Source: an uncultured Eubacteriales bacterium
GTDB taxonomy: Bacteria > Bacillota > Clostridia > Christensenellales > Aristaeellaceae
Length of the DNA: 8,352 nt
Assembly: GCA_944353735.1 (NCBI GenBank)
Contig: CALVPU010000207.1
Location: 1 to 8,352 of the forward strand
Direction: 5' to 3'
The translations under genes were made by a program, and so were the position numbers. The notes beneath the pieces were generated by a model. It was not told the DNA's origin and did no database searches. It was given only the letters and a program-made list of their open reading frames with translations. This document shows positions 1 through 6,243 of this stretch, in pieces. Each line of letters begins with the position of its first letter. The stretch's first letter is position 1.

Positions 1-408
1 GCCATTGCCTCCGGCGGCGAGCTCTCGCGCATCATGTTGGCGCTGAAGGCGATCGCGATGGACGCCGGCGGCGTCGATTCCATGGTATTTGACGAGATTG
101 ATACCGGTGTCTCCGGTCGAATGGCGCAGGTTGTTGGCGAGAAGATGTGCATGATCGCGCGCAGCCATCAGGTGCTGTGCGTGACCCATCTGCCGCAGAT
201 CGCCGCGCTGGGAGACGCGCATTTCCTTGTCGAAAAGCGCACCGACGGCGAGCGCACGCAGACGCTCGTGCGCCGCTTGGACGACGATGGGCGCATCCGC
301 GAACTGTCGCGCCTCGTCGGCGGCGCGGAGGACAGTGCCAGCAGCCTCAGCCACGCCGCCCACATGCTGGAGGACGCGGCGACCGTGCGCGCGCGCCTGC
401 GCGCTTGA
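1..408 (+). CDS. recN: DNA repair protein RecN, C-terminal part (5' end outside window)
   Basis: This is the C-terminal ATPase lobe of RecN, an SMC-like ABC ATPase that acts early in double-strand-break repair and recombination in the cytoplasm. The reading frame is open from base 1 and gives about 135 residues. In order it shows the ABC signature SGGELSR (codons 5-11), the Walker B segment VFDEIDTGVSG, and the H-loop/switch segment VTHLPQIAALGD. It then has the typical RecN tail with RELSRLVGG and a short final helix. The order and spacing match the end of RecN, and SGGELSRIMLALK plus DEIDTGVSG are characteristic of this family rather than of RecF or SMC. The Walker A and coiled-coil arms must lie upstream of the window. 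No frameshift is visible. A perfect hairpin lies about 130 bases after the stop codon. In many spore formers recN is followed by spoIVB and spo0A; here it is followed by udk and a spo0A-like gene on the other strand. Confidence 0.96.
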   Translation, partial: AIASGGELSRIMLALKAIAMDAGGVDSMVFDEIDTGVSGRMAQVVGEKMCMIARSHQVLCVTHLPQIAALGDAHFLVEKRTDGERTQTLVRRLDDDGRIRELSRLVGGAEDSASSLSHAAHMLEDAATVRARLRA

Positions 409-539
409 GCATGCAGACGCCGTCCCTGCCTGCGAGCGACGTACGAGAGAACTTCGGACGTCAATGAAAATAGAACTTGAATGTGCGCGACCGTCGTCGG
501 TGAAATCCGCCCAAGCGGTTCCGCGCACTTTGTGAACTG

Positions 540-572
540 AAATGGCTTTCGCCGCGCAGGCGAAAGCCATTT
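540..572. terminator. Perfect 14-bp hairpin between convergent recN and udk
   Basis: The arms 540-553 (AAATGGCTTTCGCC) and 559-572 are perfect inverted repeats around a 5-base loop GCGCA. The hairpin lies between the 3' ends of recN (+) and udk (-), so it can serve both genes as a bidirectional terminator. The A and T runs at the arm ends are only three bases long, so the U-tract is weak in both directions. The call rests mainly on stem perfection and the convergent position. Confidence 0.7.
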
Positions 573-589
573 GAACGATCTCCCGCTTC

Positions 590-632
590 CTGTCGATTGC
601 CTCGGGATTGCACACCTCTGGGCAATCGGCAG
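590..632. other. Imperfect 12-bp inverted repeat downstream of udk
   Basis: The arms 590-601 (CTGTCGATTGCC) and 621-632 (GGCAATCGGCAG) pair over 12 positions with one G-U pair on the + strand (A-C mismatch on the - strand), around a 19-base loop. It lies 12 bases beyond the udk stop codon and has no T-run. It could be an mRNA 3'-end stem that assists the stronger hairpin at 540-572, or it could be without function. Apart from these two hairpins I see nothing in the 409-644 interval. Confidence 0.3.
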
Positions 633-644
633 GCGCGCGGCGGG

Positions 645-1268
645 TCAGGGAGCCGCGTGTTCGCTGAGCAGCCCGGAGTTGATGTAGTGCGCCAGAATAT
701 CCACAATGCGCGCGTTTTTGCCGCCGTGCGCCACGATCAGGTCCGCGTCGTCCACGTAGTTGCGGATGTACCTTTCAAACATGGGCTTGACCGAGTCTAG
801 GTACTGGCGGTAAATGCTCTCCACACTGCGCCCGCGGTCGCGGATGTCGCGCTTGCCGCGGCGCAGCAGCCAGACATCGGGATCGACCTGAATGAACATC
901 CTGCAGTCGAGCATGTCGCGCACGGCGGGGTCGTAGAACACGTGGATGCCTTCGATGAGCACGACGTCGGCGGGCTCGATGCGCTCTTCGGAATCGCAGC
1001 GGCGGTGCTGGGTATAGTCGTACGCCTTGGTGGTGATCGAACGCCCTGCGCGCAGTGCCTGAAGGTCGGCGAGCAGCGCCGCGTGTTCGAACGCCTGCGG
1101 CTCGTCATAGTTGATGCGCTCGCGCTCCTCGAACGTCATGTCCGGGTGGTCCTTGTAGTAGGCGTCCTGTTTGATGTAGACGCAGCGTCCCTCGAGGCGC
1201 TTGGCGAGTTCCTTTGCCAACGTCGACTTGCCGCTGCCGCTGGCTCCGCAGATTCCGATGATCAGCAT
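645..1268 (-). CDS. udk: Uridine kinase (uridine/cytidine kinase)
   Basis: This enzyme phosphorylates uridine, and usually cytidine, to UMP or CMP in cytoplasmic pyrimidine salvage. The 207-residue product matches the usual length of about 205-215. It shows the P-loop GASGSGKS (residues 8-15), the substrate-site motif KQDAYYKD (33-40), NYDEPQAF (53-60), and IEGIHVFYD (105-113). The lid/phosphate-binding segment RRGKRDIRDRGRS (136-148) is followed by PMFERYI and the C-terminal GGKN motif. The order and spacing follow E. coli Udk closely. The ATG at 1268 is chosen because GGAGGGGG lies 7-14 bases upstream. A longer in-frame start 14 codons upstream has no comparable site and would overlap the likely promoter. 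The gene is convergent with recN. It probably has its own promoter, since 84 bases separate it from the upstream response-regulator gene on the same strand. Confidence 0.95.
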   Translation of the reverse strand: MLIIGICGASGSGKSTLAKELAKRLEGRCVYIKQDAYYKDHPDMTFEERERINYDEPQAFEHAALLADLQALRAGRSITTKAYDYTQHRRCDSEERIEPADVVLIEGIHVFYDPAVRDMLDCRMFIQVDPDVWLLRRGKRDIRDRGRSVESIYRQYLDSVKPMFERYIRNYVDDADLIVAHGGKNARIVDILAHYINSGLLSEHAAP

Positions 1269-1308
1269 GGCGCTTCCCCCTCCGTATCGGTTCAGATGTC
1301 CTGAATCC

Positions 1309-1337
1309 ATCTTAACACAATGGGGGCGCGATTACAA
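1309..1337 (-). promoter_or_regulatory. Likely sigma-A promoter of udk
   Basis: On the - strand TTGTAA (1332-1337) is followed after exactly 17 bases by TAAGAT (1309-1314). Each hexamer matches the vegetative consensus at 4 of 6 positions. The site lies about 40 bases upstream of the udk start codon, inside the 84-base gap after the response-regulator gene. The assignment is by sequence resemblance only. Confidence 0.45.
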
Positions 1338-1352
1338 GCCCGCGCGCGGCAT

Positions 1353-2087
1353 TCACGTCAGGAAATTCAGGCGGCGGAGGACGTACTGGATGCAGGCGCG
1401 GTTGGTCGGCGTGCAGCCGATCTGGGCGGAGAGATGACCGTCGGCGTCGGTCGCGGCGATGGCGGTGCGCAGGTTGCGCTCGATGCTCTCCGCAGAGACG
1501 TTGTTGCGCAGCGACAGCTCGCGGTACACGCCGCTGGAAAGGTTTTGCAACAGCATTGGCGATCTCAGCGCCAGCGCGACGCACTCGGCGAGATAGCCGC
1601 TGCCGCTGTAGCGCGGCGAAAAGCCCAGTTCGCGCAGCTCGCCGTGGATGCGCAGGATGAATTCGTCCTCCTCGCGCGCTTCGCTCTCCCGCGTGCGGCG
1701 CACGGCGTGTTCGTGGATGAGCGCGGCGTACTCGCGCAGCACCGTCGCGACGGATTCAAACGGCGCGGGCTTGAAGATGTAGTAGCTGGCGCCGCTGCGC
1801 CGCACGGCATTGACGCACAGCGCGGAGTAGAATTCCGTCAGGCAGATCGCGACCGGAGCCTTTTGCAGCGAGCGCATGCGCCGGAGCAGGCTGATGCCGT
1901 CCATTCCGGGCAGAAGCAGGTCCATCAGCACGATGTCCGGCTGATGTGCCTGAATCATTGCGAGGGCTTCCGTTCCAGTGTCGGTCGTTCCGACAACGTG
2001 GAAGGTTCGATCCTTCGAGAGGTATCTGCGCAGTGCGTCCGTCAGGGCGGCGTCGGTGTCAACGATCAACAAGCTGGTTTCGATCAT
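1353..2087 (-). CDS. Spo0A-type response regulator, divergent
   Basis: The 244-residue product has a receiver domain (about 1-125), a charged linker, and a C-terminal domain (about 141-244) that resembles the Spo0A DNA-binding domain rather than OmpR or NarL types. The receiver keeps D10, the phospho-acceptor D56 (IVLMDLLLPGMDG), T84 and K106 (FKPA), with GASYYIFKP as in Spo0A. The usual second acidic-pocket Asp is Thr (D-T-D at 10-12). In the C-terminal domain, ELGFSPRYSGSGYL corresponds to Spo0A EIGVPAHIKGYLYL, SAESIERNLRTAI to the recognition-helix region SRVERAIRHAI, and PTNRACIQYVLRRL to PTNSEFIAMVADKL. The ATG at 2087 is chosen because AAAGGA lies 8 bases upstream; the ATG at 2096 and TTG at 2105 overlap or precede that site. 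It may be the main Spo0A of a divergent lineage or a paralogue. Spo0A-like family membership is likely; orthology is uncertain. Confidence 0.82.
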   Translation of the reverse strand: MIETSLLIVDTDAALTDALRRYLSKDRTFHVVGTTDTGTEALAMIQAHQPDIVLMDLLLPGMDGISLLRRMRSLQKAPVAICLTEFYSALCVNAVRRSGASYYIFKPAPFESVATVLREYAALIHEHAVRRTRESEAREEDEFILRIHGELRELGFSPRYSGSGYLAECVALALRSPMLLQNLSSGVYRELSLRNNVSAESIERNLRTAIAATDADGHLSAQIGCTPTNRACIQYVLRRLNFLT

Positions 2088-2119
2088 CTCAATCATCCTT
2101 TCCAAGTTTTGCCTTCAGG

Positions 2120-2154
2120 TGTATATTTTAACGTTTTTAGGTTACACAAATCAA
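2120..2154 (-). promoter_or_regulatory. Possible promoter of the Spo0A-like gene
   Basis: On the - strand two overlapping candidates occur in an AT-rich patch 33-67 bases before the start codon. One is TTGATT (2149-2154), an 18-base gap and TAAAAT (2125-2130). The other is TTGTGT (2144-2149), an 18-base gap and TATACA (2120-2125). Both have 18-base spacers and imperfect -35 hexamers. I cannot tell which, if either, is used, nor exclude recognition by sigma-H. Confidence 0.35.
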
Positions 2155-2211
2155 CCAATGCATCGGGAAAATGATTGAAATCAGTGTGGCAAGAAAAGGA
2201 GTTTTTTTTGA

Positions 2212-2832
2212 ATGTGCGGGAAATATACACTTATGGTAGGATCTTTGTCGAAGGAGATGAATGCGCTGCTGACGTCGTTCTCCGATGGCAGCGCCGTATG
2301 GGCGGCGCTGGTCAAAGGCGGCGATGCGGAAATTGGGCCCGGCGATCTCGCACCCGCGCTGGTCTTGCGCCGCCGCGCGCTGCGAGTCGAGCCCATGCGC
2401 TGGGGATTTCCGGCGAGCGCGGGACGGCTGGTGATCAATGCGCGCGCGGAAACAGCGTCGGAACGACCGATGTTCCGCCGCCTGGTTGAGGCAGGGCGCT
2501 GCGCCTTGCCGGCTGCCGGTTACTTTGAATGGCGCGACTGCGATGGGCGCAAGCACCTGATCCAGCCGGACGATGCGCCGGCCATGTACCTCGCAGGGCT
2601 GTGCCGGATGGAGGACGATGGTCAATGGCGCTTCGTCGTACTCACGCGACCTGCGCTGGGTGAACATGCCCGCATCCACGACCGCATGCCCGTGACGCTG
2701 CGCACGGGCGCAGAGGCACGCGGATGGCTTGAGGGCGTGCTGACGCTCGAACAGATACGCGCGCTGTGCCCACCTCTGCACATCCAGCCGCTGGGCGTCG
2801 AGCAAATGCGCATGCCGCTGGATGACATCTAA
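2212..2832 (+). CDS. SRAP/HMCES-family abasic-site-processing protein (YedK type)
   Basis: SRAP proteins form a covalent DNA-protein crosslink with abasic sites in single-stranded DNA through the amino-terminal Cys, shielding them during replication. The 206-residue product has all the active-site elements: Cys2 exposed after removal of Met1 (MCGKY), N76 in INARAET, E106 in AGYFEW, and H156 in HDRMPV. RWGFPA and LAGL also fit the family. Its length is near the usual 200-230. The start is fixed by the required Met-Cys and by AAAAGGAG at 2194-2201, followed by a T-rich 10-base spacer. The gene is divergent from the Spo0A-like gene and ends 5 bases before the spoIIP stop codon on the other strand, with no clear terminator between them. 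It stands alone, without SOS genes, and I see no recognisable LexA site upstream. The family call is firm; regulation is unknown. Confidence 0.95.
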   Translation: MCGKYTLMVGSLSKEMNALLTSFSDGSAVWAALVKGGDAEIGPGDLAPALVLRRRALRVEPMRWGFPASAGRLVINARAETASERPMFRRLVEAGRCALPAAGYFEWRDCDGRKHLIQPDDAPAMYLAGLCRMEDDGQWRFVVLTRPALGEHARIHDRMPVTLRTGAEARGWLEGVLTLEQIRALCPPLHIQPLGVEQMRMPLDDI

Positions 2833-2837
2833 AGCGT

Positions 2838-3797
2838 TCAGGTTTCGGCGTCGTGAAACGCCGTCTGCATTGCCGTCAACTCCGGGATCGGATCTTCGAT
2901 CATCAGCGAAGCCAGCGCATCGGCGAGACAGGGGAGCGCCGCCAGCGCCTCGCGCAGCGTATTGCGGTTGTGCCCAACCTCGACCAGCATGCTGAACACG
3001 CCGATGTTCTGGTTGTAGCGACCATCCTTGACCAGCACGTCCTTGCACAGTCCCGGCACGCGCGCGTTGATGCGTTCGGTGAGCGCCTCGGCAAAGCGCA
3101 GGTTCTCCTCGTAATAGGGCTTGTCCTCGAAGCCGACGCCGTTGCCGACGAGCATCATCAGCTGCGCCGCTGGCTCGCCGTCGACGCGCACTTCTTCTTC
3201 CGCGGTACCCTCGACATAGGCGTCGCGGTGCAGGTCAATGTAGAGGTCGAAGCGCTCGTCGTAGCCTTCCAGCGTCGCCAGCGAGCGCGTGTAGGCGGTG
3301 CTCAGATCGTCCTGTTCGTGATCGGTCGTGTCGTGCACGACGTCGAAGCCGCGCGCGCGGAGCAGCTCAGCCAGCTCATTGCCGACGCGCACGACGCTGT
3401 GATCCTGATCGGTGGTTCGCCATGCTTCGATGGCGACGTAGCGGTCCTCGGAAACCTGCTCATACGCCTCGTGCGTGTGCGTGTGGTAGAGCAGCACGCT
3501 GGGCCTGTCCGGCGGGACTTCGGTCGCCTCGGGTACGATCTCGACATGGAGCGCGCCTTCGCCGGGATCCAGCGAAAGCGCGTCCTCCTCAGAAGGCAGA
3601 GAGGCCAGAACCGCATCGGCCCGGACCTCGCCGCCATCTCCCTGCTGTTCGACCTCGCTTGCCTGTGCCCCGGTCGCCTGACCGGGCGCTTCTGACAGCG
3701 CAAATCTGAGCGCCAGCGCGGCGATCACCGCCACCAACAGCGCGACGGCGATGCCGAGCAGCAACTGAGAACCCTTGATTACCTTAAAGCGAACCAC
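2838..3797 (-). CDS. spoIIP: Stage II sporulation protein P (SpoIIP)
   Basis: SpoIIP is the amidase/endopeptidase that, with SpoIID and SpoIIM, degrades septal peptidoglycan so that the mother cell can engulf the forespore. The 319-residue product begins with a short basic cytoplasmic end. One membrane segment follows at about 12-33 (LLLGIAVALLVAVIAALALR), then an acidic low-complexity linker and the extracytoplasmic catalytic domain. Family landmarks are YHTHTHEAYE (104-113, zinc-ligand His region), DLHRDA (188-193) and EVGHNRNT (273-280, catalytic Glu region). The GTG at 3797 is chosen because AGGAGG (3805-3810) lies exactly 7 bases upstream; the in-frame upstream extension has no such site and would put 37 polar residues before the anchor. 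In spore formers the gene often follows gpr, but here it is single, convergent with the SRAP gene. Sporulation-specific expression is expected from the family, but I see only a weak promoter candidate. Confidence 0.95.
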   Translation of the reverse strand: MVRFKVIKGSQLLLGIAVALLVAVIAALALRFALSEAPGQATGAQASEVEQQGDGGEVRADAVLASLPSEEDALSLDPGEGALHVEIVPEATEVPPDRPSVLLYHTHTHEAYEQVSEDRYVAIEAWRTTDQDHSVVRVGNELAELLRARGFDVVHDTTDHEQDDLSTAYTRSLATLEGYDERFDLYIDLHRDAYVEGTAEEEVRVDGEPAAQLMMLVGNGVGFEDKPYYEENLRFAEALTERINARVPGLCKDVLVKDGRYNQNIGVFSMLVEVGHNRNTLREALAALPCLADALASLMIEDPIPELTAMQTAFHDAET

Positions 3798-3996
3798 GCA
3801 ATCACCTCCTGAATCGTCAAAGCCAGCCGGCTTATCTGTGAACATCGTATTCCGCAGGATGCGCGTCAAGAACTTCGACCTCCGGTTGCAAAAATGACGG
3901 ATGAGCACTATCTAGCAGGAATCTATGCATCGACTGCAATTCTCTGCCAATCGCGCGCGCTGTGACGGCGAATTATGCATTTGAAAATTATTTAAC

Positions 3997-4025
3997 TTGC
4001 AAATTTTACAAAAGCGCGGTATACT
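3997..4025 (+). promoter_or_regulatory. Sigma-A-type promoter of the rpiR-flavoprotein-nrdG operon
   Basis: TTGCAA (3997-4002) and TATACT (4020-4025) are separated by exactly 17 bases. The -10 matches the consensus at 5 of 6 positions and the -35 at 4 of 6. Transcription should begin near 4032, giving a leader of about 80 bases before the ATG at 4114. The -35 hexamer coincides with one of three TTGCAA-core sites in the region, so a repressor bound there would block polymerase. Confidence 0.65.
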
Positions 4026-4033
4026 ATTTATGA

Positions 4034-4070
4034 GCGGGCGATGGATGGGAAGGGACTGACACATCGCCGC
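4034..4070 (+). other. Leader hairpin upstream of the rpiR-type gene
   Basis: GGCGATG (4037-4043) pairs with CATCGCC (4062-4068). GC (4034-4035) and GC (4069-4070) extend the stem after one bulged G at 4036. The loop is 18 bases. It begins right at the predicted transcription start and could stabilise the 5' end of the mRNA. No T-run follows, so it is not a simple terminator, and it does not match any riboswitch I recognise. Confidence 0.3.
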
Positions 4071-4113
4071 TTCGTTCGCAATTTTGCAAAAATCGTGGAG
4101 GATTCTTGGCGAG

Positions 4114-4980
4114 ATGGAAAATGCACAGGAACTCATTCAGCGCCTGAACCACAGCGGGAAGAAGCTTTCAAAGAGCCATCGCAGGATCGCCGAATGCATC
4201 GTCACCCATTATGACAAAGTCGTCTTCATGACCGCCTCCAAGCTCGGCGAATACGTCGGCGTATCGGAGTCGACGGTCGTTCGCTTCGCGGCTGCGCTCG
4301 GGTACAGCGGTTATCCCCAGCTGCAAAAGGCGCTGCAGGAACTGATCCGCCATCGCCTGACCGCTTCGCAGCGGTTTGAGATGACCTCTGACATGGATCA
4401 CGCGCAGGTCCTGAACAAGGTTCTCAAGGCGGATATCCAGAATATCCGCTCGACGCTCGACGAGATGGACGTCGACGCCTTTGAAAATGCCATTGAAAAG
4501 ATCCTGCAGGCGCGCAACATCTACGTCATGGGACTGCGCGCGTCCGCGCCGATCGCAGAGTTCTTTGCGCACTACCTGAAATTTATCTTTCCCAACGTCC
4601 GCGTGGTGACCTCGGGCATCAGCGACGTGTTTGAACAGCTCGCGCGCATCACCGAGGGCGATTTGCTCATCGGACTGTCGTTTCCGCGCTACACCGCACG
4701 TTCCATTGAGGCGATGGAGTTCGCGCACAATCTGGGCGCGTCGCTGATCGCCATTACAGACGGACCGCTCTCTCCGCTGCACTCGACGGCGGACACCTGC
4801 CTGATGGCAAAGAGCGACATGTCCTCGTTCGTCGATTCGTTCGCCGCACCGCTGTCGCTGATCAACGCGCTGATCGTCGCGCTGGGACAGCGCCGCCGCC
4901 GCGAGGTTTCCGAATACTTCGAACGCATGGAAAAGATCTGGGAAAAGTACGACGTGTATCTGGCAAAGACGGGAGAATAG
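4114..4980 (+). CDS. MurR/RpiR-family transcriptional regulator (HTH + SIS domains)
   Basis: Members of this family bind DNA through an N-terminal helix-turn-helix and sense phosphosugars through a C-terminal SIS domain. The 288-residue product is a normal length. Its HTH_6 domain spans about 1-78, with the helix-turn-helix in TASKLGEYVGVSESTVVRFA (40-59) followed by LGYSGYPQLQKAL. The SIS domain spans about 120-255, with IYVMGLRASAPIAEFF, LLIGLSFPRYTARSIEAMEFA and GASLIAITD. The ATG at 4114 is chosen; GGAGG at 4097-4101 is 12 bases upstream, a slightly long spacing, and no better in-frame start exists. The stop codon is 3 bases from the next start, so it leads an operon with a flavoprotein and nrdG. 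Sugar genes, the usual partners, are absent, so the ligand cannot be inferred. Autoregulation through the TTGCAA sites is a hypothesis. Confidence 0.93.
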   Translation: MENAQELIQRLNHSGKKLSKSHRRIAECIVTHYDKVVFMTASKLGEYVGVSESTVVRFAAALGYSGYPQLQKALQELIRHRLTASQRFEMTSDMDHAQVLNKVLKADIQNIRSTLDEMDVDAFENAIEKILQARNIYVMGLRASAPIAEFFAHYLKFIFPNVRVVTSGISDVFEQLARITEGDLLIGLSFPRYTARSIEAMEFAHNLGASLIAITDGPLSPLHSTADTCLMAKSDMSSFVDSFAAPLSLINALIVALGQRRRREVSEYFERMEKIWEKYDVYLAKTGE

Positions 4981-4983
4981 AAC

Positions 4984-6243
4984 ATGATCAACGCAAAGAT
5001 CATCGTCGTGGGCGGAGGCGCAGCCGGCATGATGGCTGCGCTCTTTGCTGCGCGCGAGGGAGCGCGCGTCATTGTCGTCGAGCGCAACGAAAAGCTGGGC
5101 AAGAAGTTGTTCATCACCGGGAAGGGGCGCTGCAACCTGACGAATGCCGCCGACGCCGACACCTTTCAGCGCCGAATCTTCCGCAATCCGCGCTTTATGT
5201 ACGCTTCCTTCGCTGGATTCGACAACGAGGCGACCATGCGGCTGTTCGAGTCGCTGGGCGTCCCGCTGAAGGTCGAGCGCGGCGACCGCGTGTTTCCCGT
5301 CTCCGACCACTCGAGCGACGTCATCCGCGCGCTAGCGCGCGAACTGGAACGCTTGGGTGTGGAGGTGCGCCTGGGTTGCCGCGTGCAGTCGCTCGTCGTA
5401 GAGGACGGCGTTTGCCGCGGCGTCGCGCTCGAGGGCGGCGCCCGCCTCGGAGCGGATGCGGTCGTGCTCGCTACCGGCGGCGCGAGCTATCCCTCCACCG
5501 GCTCCACGGGCGACGGCTATCGCCTTGCCGAAGAGACGGGTCACCGCGTCGAAACGCCGCATCCCTCGCTCGTGCCGATCGAGACGCGCGAAAGCTGGCC
5601 GGCGACGCTGATGGGGTTGACGCTCAAAAACGTGCGTCTGAGCGCCTGGCAGCGCGGCGCAAAGGGCGAAAAGCGCATTTATTCGGAGATGGGGGAGATG
5701 CTGTTTACGCATTTTGGCATCTCGGGACCGCTCGTGCTGACGCTTTCCGGCCTGCTGCCCGATGATCTGAGCGCCGTGCGCCTCGCCATTGACCTCAAAC
5801 CGGCGCTCGACGAGGCGGCGTTGGACGCCCGCCTCGTGCGCGATTTCCGCGAACTGTCGCGCAAGCAGTTGTCGGCGGCAATGGATGGTCTGGAGCCGCA
5901 CAGCCTCGGCATGCAACTTCTGGTGCTGGCGAACCTGTCGCCCGCCGCGCCCATCCACAGCGTGACGGCGGAGCAGCGCCGTGCGCTGGTGCGGCTATTC
6001 AAGGCTGTGCCGCTGACGCCTCGGGCGCTGCGCGGGTTCGACGAGGCGATCGTGACGCGCGGCGGCGTCTCCGTACGCGAGATCAATCCCTCGACGATGG
6101 CATCCAAGCGCGTCGCCGGTCTTTACTTCGCCGGCGAGCTGATTGATGTGGACGCGACAACCGGCGGCTTTAACCTGCAGATTGCCTTCTCAACCGGCGC
6201 ACTGGCGGGGAAGAGCGCGGCGAAACAGGGGGTGGAGGCGTGA
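4984..6243 (+). CDS. HI0933/BaiN-family NAD(P)/FAD-dependent flavoprotein
   Basis: This is a cytoplasmic FAD-binding oxidoreductase of the HI0933/YhiN/BaiN family. The physiological substrate is unknown for most members; some clostridial relatives reduce bile-acid or other enoyl intermediates. The 419-residue product is the usual length (about 400-420). It shows the dinucleotide-binding VVGGGAAG (8-15), ERNEKLGKKL (33-42), the family hallmark GKGRCNLTN (46-54), LATGGASYPSTGSTGDGY in the middle, and the C-terminal FAD-contacting segment at about 366-404 with INPSTMASKRV, GLYFAGELIDVD and TGGFNLQIAFSTG. The ATG at 4984 lies 3 bases after the regulator's stop codon, with a GGGAG-type site inside the end of the preceding gene. 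Its last four bases overlap the nrdG start (GTGA), indicating translational coupling. The family is certain; the reaction is not. Confidence 0.93.
   Translation: MINAKIIVVGGGAAGMMAALFAAREGARVIVVERNEKLGKKLFITGKGRCNLTNAADADTFQRRIFRNPRFMYASFAGFDNEATMRLFESLGVPLKVERGDRVFPVSDHSSDVIRALARELERLGVEVRLGCRVQSLVVEDGVCRGVALEGGARLGADAVVLATGGASYPSTGSTGDGYRLAEETGHRVETPHPSLVPIETRESWPATLMGLTLKNVRLSAWQRGAKGEKRIYSEMGEMLFTHFGISGPLVLTLSGLLPDDLSAVRLAIDLKPALDEAALDARLVRDFRELSRKQLSAAMDGLEPHSLGMQLLVLANLSPAAPIHSVTAEQRRALVRLFKAVPLTPRALRGFDEAIVTRGGVSVREINPSTMASKRVAGLYFAGELIDVDATTGGFNLQIAFSTGALAGKSAAKQGVEA

Larger units (their letters stand above)
3798..4113. promoter_or_regulatory. Divergent intergenic region between spoIIP and the rpiR-type operon
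   Basis: This 316-base gap is clearly richer in A+T than its flanks, especially 3970-4033. It holds the spoIIP ribosome binding site, the promoter of the rpiR-type operon (3997-4025), a leader hairpin (4034-4070), and three TTGCAA-core sites at 3886, 3997 and 4084. On the spoIIP side a weak candidate AATACGAT (3844-3851, - strand) resembles a sigma-E/K -10 element (CATACAAT) at 6 of 8 positions, but no convincing -35 partner is visible. TTGACG (3864-3869, - strand) lies only 12 bases upstream of that element, too close for a vegetative promoter. I find no credible small gene here. Confidence 0.6.

Noticed and set aside
464..535. Possible 23-codon peptide starting MKIELEC just before the 540-572 hairpin
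   Set aside because: There is no ribosome binding site, it is very short and its composition is uninformative; it is probably chance.
1320..2174. Long open frame on the + strand (about 284 codons) opposite the Spo0A-like gene
   Set aside because: It is rich in Arg, Gln, His and Ala and has no family features, as expected for an antisense shadow of a GC-rich gene; the opposite strand has clear receiver and Spo0A motifs.
2244..2252. 0A-box-like TTTGTCGAA upstream of the Spo0A-like promoter region
   Set aside because: TGTCGAA fits the Spo0A box, but it lies inside the SRAP coding sequence, about 90 bases upstream of the candidate promoter. The same 7-mer also occurs within recN, so chance is the simpler reading.
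2846..2863. Small inverted repeat CGGCGT/ACGCCG near the SRAP-spoIIP convergence
   Set aside because: The stem is only 6 bp, lies within the spoIIP coding end and has no T-run, so it does not qualify as a terminator.
2137..3048. Long open frame on the - strand (about 303 codons) across the SRAP gene and the end of spoIIP
   Set aside because: It covers two genes with clear motifs in other frames, and its low-complexity Arg/Gln/Ala composition shows no domain.
3912..4136. 74-codon open frame on the - strand between spoIIP and the rpiR-type gene
   Set aside because: It runs antisense through the strong promoter and leader of the rpiR-type operon and has no ribosome binding site or domain.
4168..5310. 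Long open frame on the - strand (about 380 codons) opposite the regulator and flavoprotein
   Set aside because: It is the longest shadow in the window, but it spans two well-supported genes, including their junction, and has no recognisable motif or ribosome binding site.
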